Program-made: the position numbers and the translations under genes
In this document: one piece after another, positions 1 to 5,363 of the stretch
Position numbering within the stretch: the first letter of the stretch is position 1
How the letters are laid out: each line of letters begins with the position of its first letter
Source: an uncultured Pseudomonadales bacterium
Lineage (GTDB): Bacteria > Pseudomonadota > Gammaproteobacteria > Pseudomonadales > Porticoccaceae
Direction of reading: 5' to 3'
DNA length: 5,363 nt
Assembly (NCBI GenBank): GCA_905478725.1
Contig: CAJQJT010000267.1
Location: forward strand, 1 to 5,363
Notes under the pieces: generated by a model
The model's database searches: none
Told to the model about the DNA's origin: nothing
The model's input: only the letters and a program-made list of their open reading frames with translations

Positions 1-1
1 G

Positions 2-1063
2 GCTCAATATCTGGCTCGGGTCAGCGGTGGTTCACAGCTCAAATTGCTGATTCTCCTGGGCACAGTAGTCACTGTGATCTCGCTGCTGATAGACAATGTC
101 ACCACGGTGATTATCTTTGGGCCGCTGATTATTATGATCTGTCGTTCCATGGGTATTTCACCGGTTCCCTATCTACTCTCCGCGGCACTGTTGTCAGATA
201 CAGGCGGTGTTGCAACTCTGGTGGGCGATCCACCAAATCTGATGATCGGTTCGGCTGCGGGGATCAGTTTTAATACTTTTATTGTGCATATGGGACCGCC
301 AGTTCTATTAGCATGGTTAAGCATATTATTGGGCATGCGCTTCCTGTTTAAAAAAGAGCTCACTAGCCCCATAGTCCACAGCTTTGATCAGGTGGTTGAA
401 TACACAAACCGTCGCCTCTGGCATAAATCCCTATTTGTTATGTTGGTAATGGTGGTGCTGTTTGTGGTTCACCATCGCATTGGTTGGCAGCCTTGGTTGG
501 TGGCCGCTGCTTGCCTAACACTGCTGGTGTTTATGTCACGGACCATTGAGCTTGAGGCGGTGACCATGCATCTTGAAACACCGCTGCTGATTTTCTTTAT
601 CTCACTGTTTGTGGTGATCGGCGGTGTCGAGCACTCGGGACTGTTGGAGGTGATTGGCGATCAGTTTCGCGATGCGATTGCTGAGCACCCGAAACGAGCG
701 GCGCTTCAGCTTCTCTGGGTGGCGGCAATCTTTTCGGCGCTGATCGATAATATTCCTTTTACTGCGGCGATGATTCCGGTGCTATCCGGGCTACAGCAAG
801 ATGGTATCAATGTCAGCGTGCTCTGGTGGGCGCTAGCCATGGGTGTGGGTATGGGGGGCAATGGCTCTCATATAGGCTCTACGGCCAATGTTTATATTGT
901 TACAGTCTCCGAGCGTCTGGCGCGGCAGACCGGCAAGCCCGAGTTGGCGATTACGCCGATGCTGTGGATACGCAAAGGCACGCCAGTGATGTTGGTGACC
1001 CTGGTGATTTGCAGTCTGTTTATTGTCTTTGGCTACGATTATTTGTTTGTGCCCAACCTCTAA
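2..1063 (+). CDS. ArsB/NhaD-type ion transporter, C-terminal part (5' truncated by window edge)
   Basis: This is a polytopic inner-membrane permease of the ion transporter superfamily (ArsB, NhaD and OCA2/P-protein relatives). The frame is open from base 2, so the true start lies outside the window; the TTG at 44 is internal. The 353 visible residues suggest that roughly 60-100 N-terminal residues are missing. Two inverted-repeat halves are visible. The first has SGGS (about residue 8), DNVTTV (31-36) and GDPPN (75-79, within a GGVATLVGDPPN loop). The second has DNIPFT (249-254) and GGNGSHIGSTAN (285-296). The paired DN-[VI]-[TP] and Gly-rich GDPPN/GGNG-x-x-IG re-entrant motifs are hallmarks of the family. 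About eight to nine hydrophobic helices separate them. The substrate cannot be read from sequence: Na+/H+ exchange, arsenite export and organic anion transport all occur in this superfamily. The gene is convergent with the efflux operon, with a 21-bp gap, and shows no sign of a functional link to it. Confidence 0.88.
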   Translation, partial: AQYLARVSGGSQLKLLILLGTVVTVISLLIDNVTTVIIFGPLIIMICRSMGISPVPYLLSAALLSDTGGVATLVGDPPNLMIGSAAGISFNTFIVHMGPPVLLAWLSILLGMRFLFKKELTSPIVHSFDQVVEYTNRRLWHKSLFVMLVMVVLFVVHHRIGWQPWLVAAACLTLLVFMSRTIELEAVTMHLETPLLIFFISLFVVIGGVEHSGLLEVIGDQFRDAIAEHPKRAALQLLWVAAIFSALIDNIPFTAAMIPVLSGLQQDGINVSVLWWALAMGVGMGGNGSHIGSTANVYIVTVSERLARQTGKPELAITPMLWIRKGTPVMLVTLVICSLFIVFGYDYLFVPNL

Positions 1064-1072
1064 TGGGCTTTT
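1051..1072 (+). terminator. Possible short intrinsic terminator overlapping the permease stop codon
   Basis: GCCCA (1051-1055) pairs with TGGGC (1064-1068) around an 8-base loop that contains the TAA stop, and TTTT follows at 1069-1072. The stem has only five pairs and the U-run is short, so termination may be weak. The T-run is on the + strand side only. Read from the - strand, the hairpin lies beyond the emrB stop but is followed by an A/C-rich stretch, so it does not look bidirectional. The convergent genes leave only 21 bp between stop codons, so this is the only obvious candidate. Confidence 0.4.
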
Positions 1073-1084
1073 AGATATTAGACA

Positions 1085-2614
1085 TTAAGTGTTGCCTGTT
1101 GCTGTGGCGGCCGACTCCTTGTCAGGCGCGCGCAGCAACAAGACCATGGGTAACATGGCCAGCACCACCCACATCATCAGCTTAAAGTCGTTCAGATAGG
1201 CAATGGTCGCGGCCTGTCGATTGATCTCCATATCCAATAGCATCAGCCCCGAAATCGCTTCGTTATGGAAAATCTGTGGCAACTGCTGCAGTCCCATGCT
1301 GGTGACATAGGGGGTGATATTCTCACCCAAATAGGCGTGCTGGGTTTGCACGCCGCGGGCAAGCAATACAAAGGCGACGGAGACGCCAATACTGCTGCCA
1401 AAATTGCGCACCAGACTAAATAGTCCCGCCGCTTCAGCACGATATTTTGGTTCCAGAGTCAGGTAGGCGAGGATGCTCAGAGGCATAAACACAAATCCGA
1501 GGCCAAAACCCTGCATAAAGCCTGTGCTAATAATCAAATCGGCCGGCACAAAGGTGTCGAACTCCACCATCAGCGAGAGGGAATAGGCGGTAACCGACAG
1601 GCCAAAGAATACCAGTGCCCGGGGGTCAAAACGATGCCCATACTTACCCAATAGAAACATCGACAGCATGGTGCCAAGGCCCCGGGGTGCCAGAATGGTG
1701 CCCACATCGAATACTGGGTAACCCATAATATTCTGCAGATAGTTTGGCAGCAGGGCCATGGTGGCGAGCAGAATCAAGCCGATAAAAAACATGAATACTA
1801 GGGCGGTGGCAAAGTTGCGGTCGCGAAGAATTGCCGGTGGTATAAAGGGGTTTTTAGCAGTGCGGGTGTGCACCACATAGACCCAGAGTGACACCAGCAC
1901 TGCCGTACAATAGATCTGTATTTCCAATGAGTCGAGCCAGTCGAGATGGTGGCCGCGATCGAGAATTAGCTGAATAGAGGCGATAAACATCGCCAGGGCA
2001 AAAAAGCCCAGTCCATCAAAAGGCCGCTCTTCGCGCTCAGTTTCTGGCATCAGTCTGAGAATAATAAAGAGCACCACTACGCCGAAGGGCAGATTGATAT
2101 AGAACACCCAGCGCCAGGAATAATATTCAGTGAGAAAGCCCCCCAGAGTAGGCCCCAAAATAGGCCCGATCATAATGCTCACAGCCCACATGGCCATGGC
2201 TTTACCGTGGTCTTCCTTGGGGTTTATGTCGAGCATAATCGCTTGGGATAGGGGCACCAGTGCGGCGCCAAACAGGCCCTGCAAAATACGAAAGGCAATC
2301 ATCTCGTTGAGTGAACTGGCTGCGCCGCAGAGCAGTGAGGTCAAGGTAAAACCGGCGATGGAAATAACAAAAATGTTTTTCCGCCCGTAACGCCCGGACA
2401 GCCAACCTATAGGCAAAGTCATAATCGCCGACGCCACTATATAAGAGGTCAACACCCAAGCCAGTTGATCCTGAGTGGCGGACAGGCTGCCCTGCATATG
2501 GGGCAGGGCTACATTGGCAATGGTAGTGTCGAGCATTTGCATAATAGCAGCCAACATCACCGCCAAGGTCACCGCGGATTTGGCCCGCGGCGTCAGCTCA
2601 ATTTGAACGGACAT
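1085..2614 (-). CDS. emrB: DHA2-family MFS multidrug efflux permease, EmrB/QacA type
   Basis: This is a proton-driven drug exporter of the inner membrane, 509 residues, matching the usual EmrB length (about 510) and 14-helix topology. After a short cytoplasmic N-terminus comes the DHA motif LDTTIANVALP (28-38). Motif A-like GWLSGRYGRKN (70-80) sits in the loop between helices 2 and 3. Motif C-like GPILGPTLGG (150-159) is in helix 5, followed by WRWVFYINLPFG (167-178), which is very typical of EmrB proteins. Further hydrophobic segments run to about residue 495, ahead of a short polar tail. The ATG at 2612-2614 is supported by AGAGG six bases upstream. The gene begins 33 bp after the EmrA-type adaptor, so the two are almost certainly cotranscribed and form an inner-membrane/periplasm pump. 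Substrates are unknown; EmrB relatives export hydrophobic uncouplers, fatty acids or antibiotics. The family is certain; the symbol is by similarity only. Confidence 0.93.
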   Translation of the reverse strand: MSVQIELTPRAKSAVTLAVMLAAIMQMLDTTIANVALPHMQGSLSATQDQLAWVLTSYIVASAIMTLPIGWLSGRYGRKNIFVISIAGFTLTSLLCGAASSLNEMIAFRILQGLFGAALVPLSQAIMLDINPKEDHGKAMAMWAVSIMIGPILGPTLGGFLTEYYSWRWVFYINLPFGVVVLFIILRLMPETEREERPFDGLGFFALAMFIASIQLILDRGHHLDWLDSLEIQIYCTAVLVSLWVYVVHTRTAKNPFIPPAILRDRNFATALVFMFFIGLILLATMALLPNYLQNIMGYPVFDVGTILAPRGLGTMLSMFLLGKYGHRFDPRALVFFGLSVTAYSLSLMVEFDTFVPADLIISTGFMQGFGLGFVFMPLSILAYLTLEPKYRAEAAGLFSLVRNFGSSIGVSVAFVLLARGVQTQHAYLGENITPYVTSMGLQQLPQIFHNEAISGLMLLDMEINRQAATIAYLNDFKLMMWVVLAMLPMVLLLRAPDKESAATATGNT

Positions 2615-2620
2615 TGACGA

Positions 2621-2625
2621 CCTCT
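2621..2625 (-). promoter_or_regulatory. Ribosome binding site of the MFS permease gene
   Basis: On the - strand, AGAGG ends six bases before the ATG at 2614. It is the clearest Shine-Dalgarno site in the window and fixes this start. It lies within the 33-bp gap after the adaptor stop codon. Confidence 0.7.
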
Positions 2626-2647
2626 AAGCTAACCAAACTATGGATCA

Positions 2648-3676
2648 TTAATTGGTCCAGGGCAGCTGGCGACTGTGTCCAGTATCCACTTTTACCCGTG
2701 CGCTCATGCCGGTAGTAAGGCCGATAGGGGCGTCTGAGATCAGCGGATCTATGGCCAGATTGACGGTGATACGCTGCACCACCTTGACCCAATTGCCGGT
2801 GCTATTTTGCGCTGGCAACAGAGAAAACTCCGAGCCAGTGCCTGGTGTAATACTAGCAACACGACCCAGCCACTGATGGTCAGGATAGGAATCCACATTA
2901 ATTGTTGCCGTCTGGCCCACCTGCAAATGAGTCAGGTCGGTCTCTTTAAAATTCGCCTCAACCCAGATATAGCTGTCGTCCACTAGGCTGAATAGCGGCG
3001 CTCCAGCAATAATATATGCGCCTTTTTGGATCGAGAAATTCGCTACCACGCCGGAGGAGGGGGCGACGATATGAACATGGCTGAGATCTAGTCTGGCCCT
3101 GTCGCGCTCGGCCAGGGCGAGCAGATAGCTGGGATGCTGTTCCAGGGGCAGATCAATATCAATCAGTCGCGCCTTGACCACCTGCAGTGCCTGAGTGGTC
3201 ACTTGCATCTCTTTGATAGCGTCGAGATAGAGATACTCCGCCTGATCCACTTCCGCAGCAGAGACGGTTTTCCGCGCCAGCAAACTATTTAAGCGATTGA
3301 ACTCCCGGAGATAATAGTCGTGCTGCGTTTTGCTTTGATCTAGATCCGCCAGCTTATTGAAGTAGTCAGCCTTTAGACTTTCCACATCGCCACCGACTTT
3401 AACCAGATTGGCCTCGGCTCGCGCCAGTGCGATTTGATAGGGCTGATCGTCGACACGAAACAGCAGCTGCCCGGCTTCAACCCGGCTGTTATCAGTAACC
3501 GACACCTCTACTACCTTGCCAGAAATCTCACTGGCGATAGACATCATGCCAGCCTTTAAATACGCGTTATCAGTCTCCATATAGCGGCCACCGATCATAT
3601 AGAAGTAGATCGCCACCGCGGCGATGATCAATGGTCCGGCGAAAAGCGTTAGTGTACGTTTAAGTTTGTCTGACAA
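2648..3676 (-). CDS. emrA: HlyD/EmrA-family periplasmic adaptor (membrane-fusion protein)
   Basis: This adaptor links the MFS permease to an outer-membrane channel. It has 342 residues, slightly shorter than typical EmrA. A short basic N-terminus (KLKR) is followed by one membrane anchor (about 10-28), then METDNAYLKA (33-42), typical of the EmrA/HlyD class. The first half of the lipoyl-like domain is at about 44-80 (ISGKVVEVSV, DNSRVEAGQLL). A long helical hairpin, rich in charged and Leu/Ala heptads, spans about 82-200. The second lipoyl half is at 202-232 (IVAPSSGVVANFSIQKG). A beta-barrel segment follows, with the EmrA-like stretch F-S-LLPAQNSTGNWVKVVQR (284-302). The start codon is TTG at 3674-3676. 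No in-frame ATG or GTG lies near it upstream, and the next Met (27) falls inside the membrane anchor, so TTG is the best choice. AGGA lies nine bases upstream. No TolC-like gene is in the window. Confidence 0.92.
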   Translation of the reverse strand: MSDKLKRTLTLFAGPLIIAAVAIYFYMIGGRYMETDNAYLKAGMMSIASEISGKVVEVSVTDNSRVEAGQLLFRVDDQPYQIALARAEANLVKVGGDVESLKADYFNKLADLDQSKTQHDYYLREFNRLNSLLARKTVSAAEVDQAEYLYLDAIKEMQVTTQALQVVKARLIDIDLPLEQHPSYLLALAERDRARLDLSHVHIVAPSSGVVANFSIQKGAYIIAGAPLFSLVDDSYIWVEANFKETDLTHLQVGQTATINVDSYPDHQWLGRVASITPGTGSEFSLLPAQNSTGNWVKVVQRITVNLAIDPLISDAPIGLTTGMSARVKVDTGHSRQLPWTN

Positions 3677-3685
3677 GGCCTGTAT

Positions 3686-3690
3686 TCCTG
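3686..3690 (-). promoter_or_regulatory. Ribosome binding site supporting the TTG start of the adaptor gene
   Basis: CAGGA on the - strand ends nine bases before the TTG at 3676. It is a moderate Shine-Dalgarno match with slightly long spacing. Combined with a TTG start, it suggests modest translation initiation of the adaptor. Confidence 0.45.
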
Positions 3691-3737
3691 TTTTAGTTGT
3701 TATTTTTGGGGCGTAAATTGTGTCTTGTAACTGAATG

Positions 3738-3780
3738 TTTTGTCGTTATTTTGTCGTTAAGTGCTTTGTGGTTAAGTGCT
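3738..3780. repeat. Nested short tandem repeats in the marR-emrA gap
   Basis: TTTTGTCGTTA occurs twice head to tail without a mismatch (3738-3748 and 3749-3759). Overlapping it, a 15-bp unit is tandemly repeated at 3751-3765 and 3766-3780 with a single C/G difference: TTGTCGTTAAGTGCT, then TTGTGGTTAAGTGCT. Three copies of the 9-mer TTGTSGTTA therefore start at 3740, 3751 and 3766 in the same orientation. They fill nearly half of the 108-bp gap, between the marR stop and the adaptor start. I see no T-tailed hairpin here, so read-through from marR into emrA is expected. The repeats could be a protein-binding iteron or the product of replication slippage. Confidence 0.85.
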
Positions 3781-3784
3781 CCGG

Positions 3785-4240
3785 CTATTTTATATCGGCG
3801 TTTTGAGCGCTGAGATTGGCGCGCATGCGCCGCAACAAGTCAGTTAGTTGCTGTTCTTCGCGGGCAGAAATCCCCTTTAATGCAGACTCTCGAACCTCTT
3901 TTCCCACCAACTTAATTTTTTCTATTAGGGGTTCAACTTTGTCTGTGAGAAACACTCTTTTGGCGCGACGGTCCTGTGTGTCTTGGCGACGCTCAACCCA
4001 ACCATCTCGCTCCAGCCGGTCCACCAGACCAGTCATGGTAATAGCGGTAACACCAATAATGTCCGCTAGGCGCTTTTGCTGGGCGCCATTTTCCCGAGAC
4101 AATAGAACTAGAACCGACCACTGGGAGCGGGTGAGATTGTATTCATCAGCGCGGCGCTCAAAATTCCAGCGCATCATGCGAGCGACGTCGTGGATAACAA
4201 AACCCAGAGTATCGTTGTTGGCTATATCGGCATTGCTCAT
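3785..4240 (-). CDS. MarR-family winged-helix transcriptional regulator
   Basis: This is a 151-residue dimeric DNA-binding repressor, the usual MarR length. N-terminal helix 1 (10-34) contributes to dimerisation. LTRSQWSVLVLLSRENGAQQKRLADIIG (36-63) is the start of the winged helix-turn-helix. The recognition helix is at about 65-79 (TAITMTGLVDRLERDG). The wing WVERRQDTQDRRAKRVFLT (81-99) carries the conserved D-x-RR-x-K/R-x-x-x-LT signature. C-terminal helices (102-147) complete the dimer interface. The ATG at 4240 is the only reasonable start: an in-frame stop lies about 18 bases upstream. It has no strong Shine-Dalgarno; an 8-bp palindrome AGATATCT (4243-4250) occupies that position. The gene sits first in an apparent marR-emrA-emrB operon, so it probably represses its own operon and is released by a pump substrate. 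The ligand is unknown. Confidence 0.92.
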   Translation of the reverse strand: MSNADIANNDTLGFVIHDVARMMRWNFERRADEYNLTRSQWSVLVLLSRENGAQQKRLADIIGVTAITMTGLVDRLERDGWVERRQDTQDRRAKRVFLTDKVEPLIEKIKLVGKEVRESALKGISAREEQQLTDLLRRMRANLSAQNADIK

Positions 4241-4268
4241 AGAGATATCTTGCGAGTATTAAGAGGAC

Positions 4269-4281
4269 ACTTATTGTAAGT
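4269..4281. promoter_or_regulatory. Candidate MarR operator overlapping the -10 box
   Basis: ACTTA (4269-4273) and TAAGT (4277-4281) form a perfect inverted repeat around a 3-base centre, and the dyad covers the predicted -10 hexamer. MarR proteins commonly bind short AT-rich palindromes over their own promoters, so this is the best operator candidate. That the local MarR protein binds it is an inference. A weaker dyad, GCAA-TAGCT-TTGC (4298-4310), overlaps the -35 box. Confidence 0.45.
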
Positions 4282-4301
4282 ATGCTAACTAATTTAGGCA
4301 A
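4273..4301 (-). promoter_or_regulatory. Predicted sigma70 promoter of the marR-emrA-emrB operon
   Basis: On the - strand, TTGCCT (4296-4301) and TACAAT (4273-4278) are separated by exactly 17 bp. They match the -35 and -10 consensus at four and five of six positions. Transcription would start near 4266, giving a leader of about 26 bases before the marR ATG. The position and orientation fit the operon. Confidence 0.55.
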
Positions 4302-4405
4302 TAGCTTTGCTGATAGAGAAATAATGCTGTCCCTGTAGGGTAAATCGTTCAAACGCGGTAAGCTAAAGCCAAAGACAAGCCACTAGAACAGAAGAGCCGA
4401 ACACT

Positions 4406-4774
4406 ATGAGCCAGACCAATGTCTTTGGAGACGCAATCGAAGAGTGCTGCAGCAACCCCATCACCGGATACTTTCGCGACGGTTTCTGCCGCACCGATAA
4501 ATATGACCGCGGTTCCCACACCGTCTGTGCTCAAATCACCGATGAGTTTTTAGATTTTTCCAAATCCAGAGGTAATGACCTGTCGACACCGCGCCCAGAA
4601 TTTGAGTTTCCCGGCCTAGTGGCCGGACAGTCCTGGTGCCTCTGTGCATCGCGCTGGTTGGAAGCCTATGAGAGCGGCTGTGCGCCGAAAGTATTCCTGC
4701 GACGTAGCAACAGCATGGCTCTTGAGATTGTGCCCATGGAACTGCTTAAAACGTGCGCGGCGGATTTGAATTAA
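4406..4774 (+). CDS. DUF2237 family protein (Cys-rich, function unknown)
   Basis: This is a 122-residue soluble protein without signal peptide or membrane segment, covering the whole family length. Family-typical blocks in order are NVFGDAIEECCSNPITGYFRDGFCRT (5-30), GSHTVCAQITDEFLDFSKSRGNDLSTPRPE (36-65), FPGLVAGQSWCLCASRWLEA (68-87) and APKVFLRRSNSMALE (93-107). Eight cysteines are present (14, 15, 28, 41, 78, 80, 92, 117). The WCLC-x-x-RW block and the conserved GND/TP segment look like an active or ligand-binding site, but no activity is established for the family to my knowledge. A related family member is often annotated only by the DUF number. The start ATG is preceded by an in-frame stop at 4364. 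The extreme C-terminus (AADLN) lies inside the first copy of a 22-bp tandem repeat, so this tail may be lineage-specific. The gene diverges from marR and precedes a methyltransferase on the same strand. Confidence 0.87.
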   Translation: MSQTNVFGDAIEECCSNPITGYFRDGFCRTDKYDRGSHTVCAQITDEFLDFSKSRGNDLSTPRPEFEFPGLVAGQSWCLCASRWLEAYESGCAPKVFLRRSNSMALEIVPMELLKTCAADLN

Positions 4775-4824
4775 GGGCCCGGCGGATTTGAACTAAGAGC
4801 CCAGCGGATTTGAATTGAGCTCTC
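4759..4824 (+). repeat. Three tandem copies of a 22-bp unit at the DUF2237 gene end
   Basis: The copies are 4759-4780, 4781-4802 and 4803-4824. Copy 2 matches copy 1 at 20 of 22 positions and copy 3 at 17 of 22; the shared core is GCGGATTTGAA. Copy 1 includes the last codons and the TAA stop of the gene. Copies 2 and 3 repeat the same Ala-Asp-Leu-Asn-stop coding text (stops TAA and TGA). Because 22 is not a multiple of three, each copy falls in a different frame. The last copy runs into a dyad, ATTGAG-CT-CTCAAT (4814-4827). No terminator-type U-run follows. Confidence 0.9.
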
Positions 4825-4857
4825 AATAATAAAACAAAAATAATAATAATAAATAAC
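4825..4857 (+). repeat. AT-rich low-complexity tract with AAT repeats ahead of the methyltransferase
   Basis: The tract is almost pure A/T, with TAA/AAT trinucleotide runs at 4825-4832 and 4841-4856. It lies 17-49 bases before the methyltransferase ATG. It could act as an unstructured translation leader or part of a promoter, but I see no good -35/-10 pair. It also supplies stop codons just upstream of the next gene (in-frame TAA at 4850-4852). Confidence 0.6.
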
Positions 4858-4873
4858 ACAGGCTGAAACCCCT

Positions 4874-5363
4874 ATGAGCTTCTATGACAAATATATTTTG
4901 CCGTCCTTTCTTAACTGCGCCTGTGGCGCTAAACCGATTCTCTACCAGCGTGGCAAAGTAGTGCCTCTAGCGGAGGGTCTAGTTCTCGAAGTGGGAATTG
5001 GCTCGGGGCTAAATATCCCCTTTTACGATGCCGGAAAAGTTGACAAAGTTATAGGGCTAGATCCCTCCCCAGAGCTCAATGAGATGGCTGAGAAGGTGGT
5101 TAGCAAGACCGCCGCAGAGAATGGTTTAAATGTAGAGATTATTCTTGGCAGCGCCGAAGCCATGCCCTTTCCCGATGATCATTTTGATACGGTGGTGATC
5201 ACCTACACGCTGTGCACCATTCCCGATGCGCTGGCTGCCAATCGCGAGATACGTCGCGTGTTAAAACCCAGTGGCAAGCTTATTTTCTGTGAGCACGGTC
5301 TGGCGCCAGACGCCGGAGTGGCAAAATGGCAGGGACGCATTGACCCTTACTGGGGCAAAATTG
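4874..5363 (+). CDS. Class I SAM-dependent methyltransferase, N-terminal part (3' truncated by window edge)
   Basis: This is a Rossmann-fold methyltransferase of the UbiE/Methyltransf_11 type, resembling bacterial relatives of METTL7 proteins. The visible 163 residues hold most of the catalytic core. Motif I is VLEVGIGSGLN (37-47). The acidic end of strand 2 is GLDPSPE (61-67). GSAEAMPFPDDHFD (92-105) carries the adenine-binding and motif II region. YTLCTIPD (111-118) is motif IV/post-II, EIRRVLKPSGKLIFCEH (125-141) is the motif III region, and it continues with WQGRIDPYW (152-160). The N-terminus has a CACG cysteine pair (15-18). The ATG at 4874 has an in-frame stop eight codons upstream; its Shine-Dalgarno (ACAGG, 11 bases away) is weak. 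The gene lies 99 bp after the DUF2237 gene on the same strand, with no terminator between, so cotranscription is possible. The substrate is unknown: small molecules, thiols and lipids are all possible for such enzymes. Confidence 0.88.
   Translation, partial: MSFYDKYILPSFLNCACGAKPILYQRGKVVPLAEGLVLEVGIGSGLNIPFYDAGKVDKVIGLDPSPELNEMAEKVVSKTAAENGLNVEIILGSAEAMPFPDDHFDTVVITYTLCTIPDALAANREIRRVLKPSGKLIFCEHGLAPDAGVAKWQGRIDPYWGKI

Larger units (their letters stand above)
4241..4405. other. Divergent intergenic region between marR and the DUF2237 gene
   Basis: This 165-bp region is the largest non-coding gap in the window. Its left half holds the marR promoter and dyads listed separately. The right half (about 4311-4405) should hold the promoter for the + strand DUF2237 gene. 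I found no convincing -35/-10 pair there; AATAAT at 4320-4325 is a possible -10 but lacks a good partner. CCCT-GT-AGGG at 4331-4340 is a small dyad of unknown meaning. GAAGAG at 4391-4396, nine bases before the ATG at 4406, is a weak ribosome binding site. No small gene is evident. Confidence 0.5.

Noticed and set aside
44..46. TTG as the start of the left-edge permease
   Set aside because: The frame is open to base 2, and residues before the TTG (SGGS region) match the family, so the gene begins outside the window.
826..1074. 82-codon frame overlapping the end of the ArsB/NhaD-type gene
   Set aside because: It is a +1 shadow of the permease, whose own frame carries the GGNGSHIGSTAN family motif across the same bases.
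2130..2390. 86-codon open frame antisense to the MFS permease
   Set aside because: It lies wholly within a well-conserved coding region on the other strand, has no recognisable domain, and no ribosome binding site was apparent.
3738..3780. CRISPR-like array
   Set aside because: Units are only 9-15 bp and abut each other without spacers of uniform length, and there are no cas genes.
3816..4262. 148-codon open frame on the + strand opposite marR
   Set aside because: It is a shadow of the marR gene: composition is Arg/Ser-rich with no recognisable domain, while the - strand frame is a complete MarR protein.
4158..4534. Two - strand frames (4158-4352 and 4349-4534) across the divergent gap and the DUF2237 start
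   Set aside because: They overlap marR and the DUF2237 gene in other frames, have no family resemblance, and would cover the predicted promoter.
4775..4802. GGGC...GCCC pairing within the 22-bp repeats as a terminator for the DUF2237 gene
   Set aside because: Only four pairs around a loop of about 20 bases, and no T-run follows.

Overview
The window reads as ordinary chromosomal DNA of a Gram-negative bacterium, most likely a gammaproteobacterium and possibly a marine one. That placement rests on the EmrA/EmrB-type efflux pair, the general protein flavour and moderate GC; no phylogenetic marker is present, so it is an inference. Gene density is high and no non-coding stretch exceeds about 170 bases. 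I see no tRNA, rRNA, CRISPR, insertion sequence or phage gene.

Layout. (1) At the left edge, on the + strand, is the C-terminal three quarters or so of an ArsB/NhaD-type (ion transporter superfamily) membrane permease, ending at 1063 in a small hairpin. (2) Convergent to it, on the - strand, is a three-gene drug-efflux cluster read right to left: a MarR-family regulator (4240-3785), an EmrA/HlyD-type membrane-fusion protein starting with TTG (3676-2648), and a 14-helix EmrB/QacA-type DHA2 major facilitator (2614-1085). (3) Divergent from marR, on the + strand, are a 122-residue Cys-rich DUF2237 protein (4406-4774) and the first 163 residues of a class I SAM-dependent methyltransferase (4874 to the right edge).

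How the genes work together. The MarR protein probably represses its own promoter and so the pump operon. A good sigma70-like promoter (TTGCCT, 17 bp, TACAAT) lies just upstream of marR, and a dyad ACTTA-TTG-TAAGT lies directly over its -10 box, which would allow autorepression. EmrA and EmrB would form the inner-membrane and periplasmic parts of a tripartite pump whose outer-membrane channel is not encoded here. The + strand pair (DUF2237 and methyltransferase) is not obviously linked to the pump.

The unexplained structure is short tandem repetition in two intergenic gaps. Between marR and emrA, three copies of TTGTSGTTA lie in nested 11-bp and 15-bp tandem repeats. At the end of the DUF2237 gene, a 22-bp unit occurs three times, and every copy encodes Ala-Asp-Leu-Asn-stop, each in a different reading frame. 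I found no clearly new multi-gene system; these repeats, the operator-like dyad and the DUF2237 protein are the items worth a second look.
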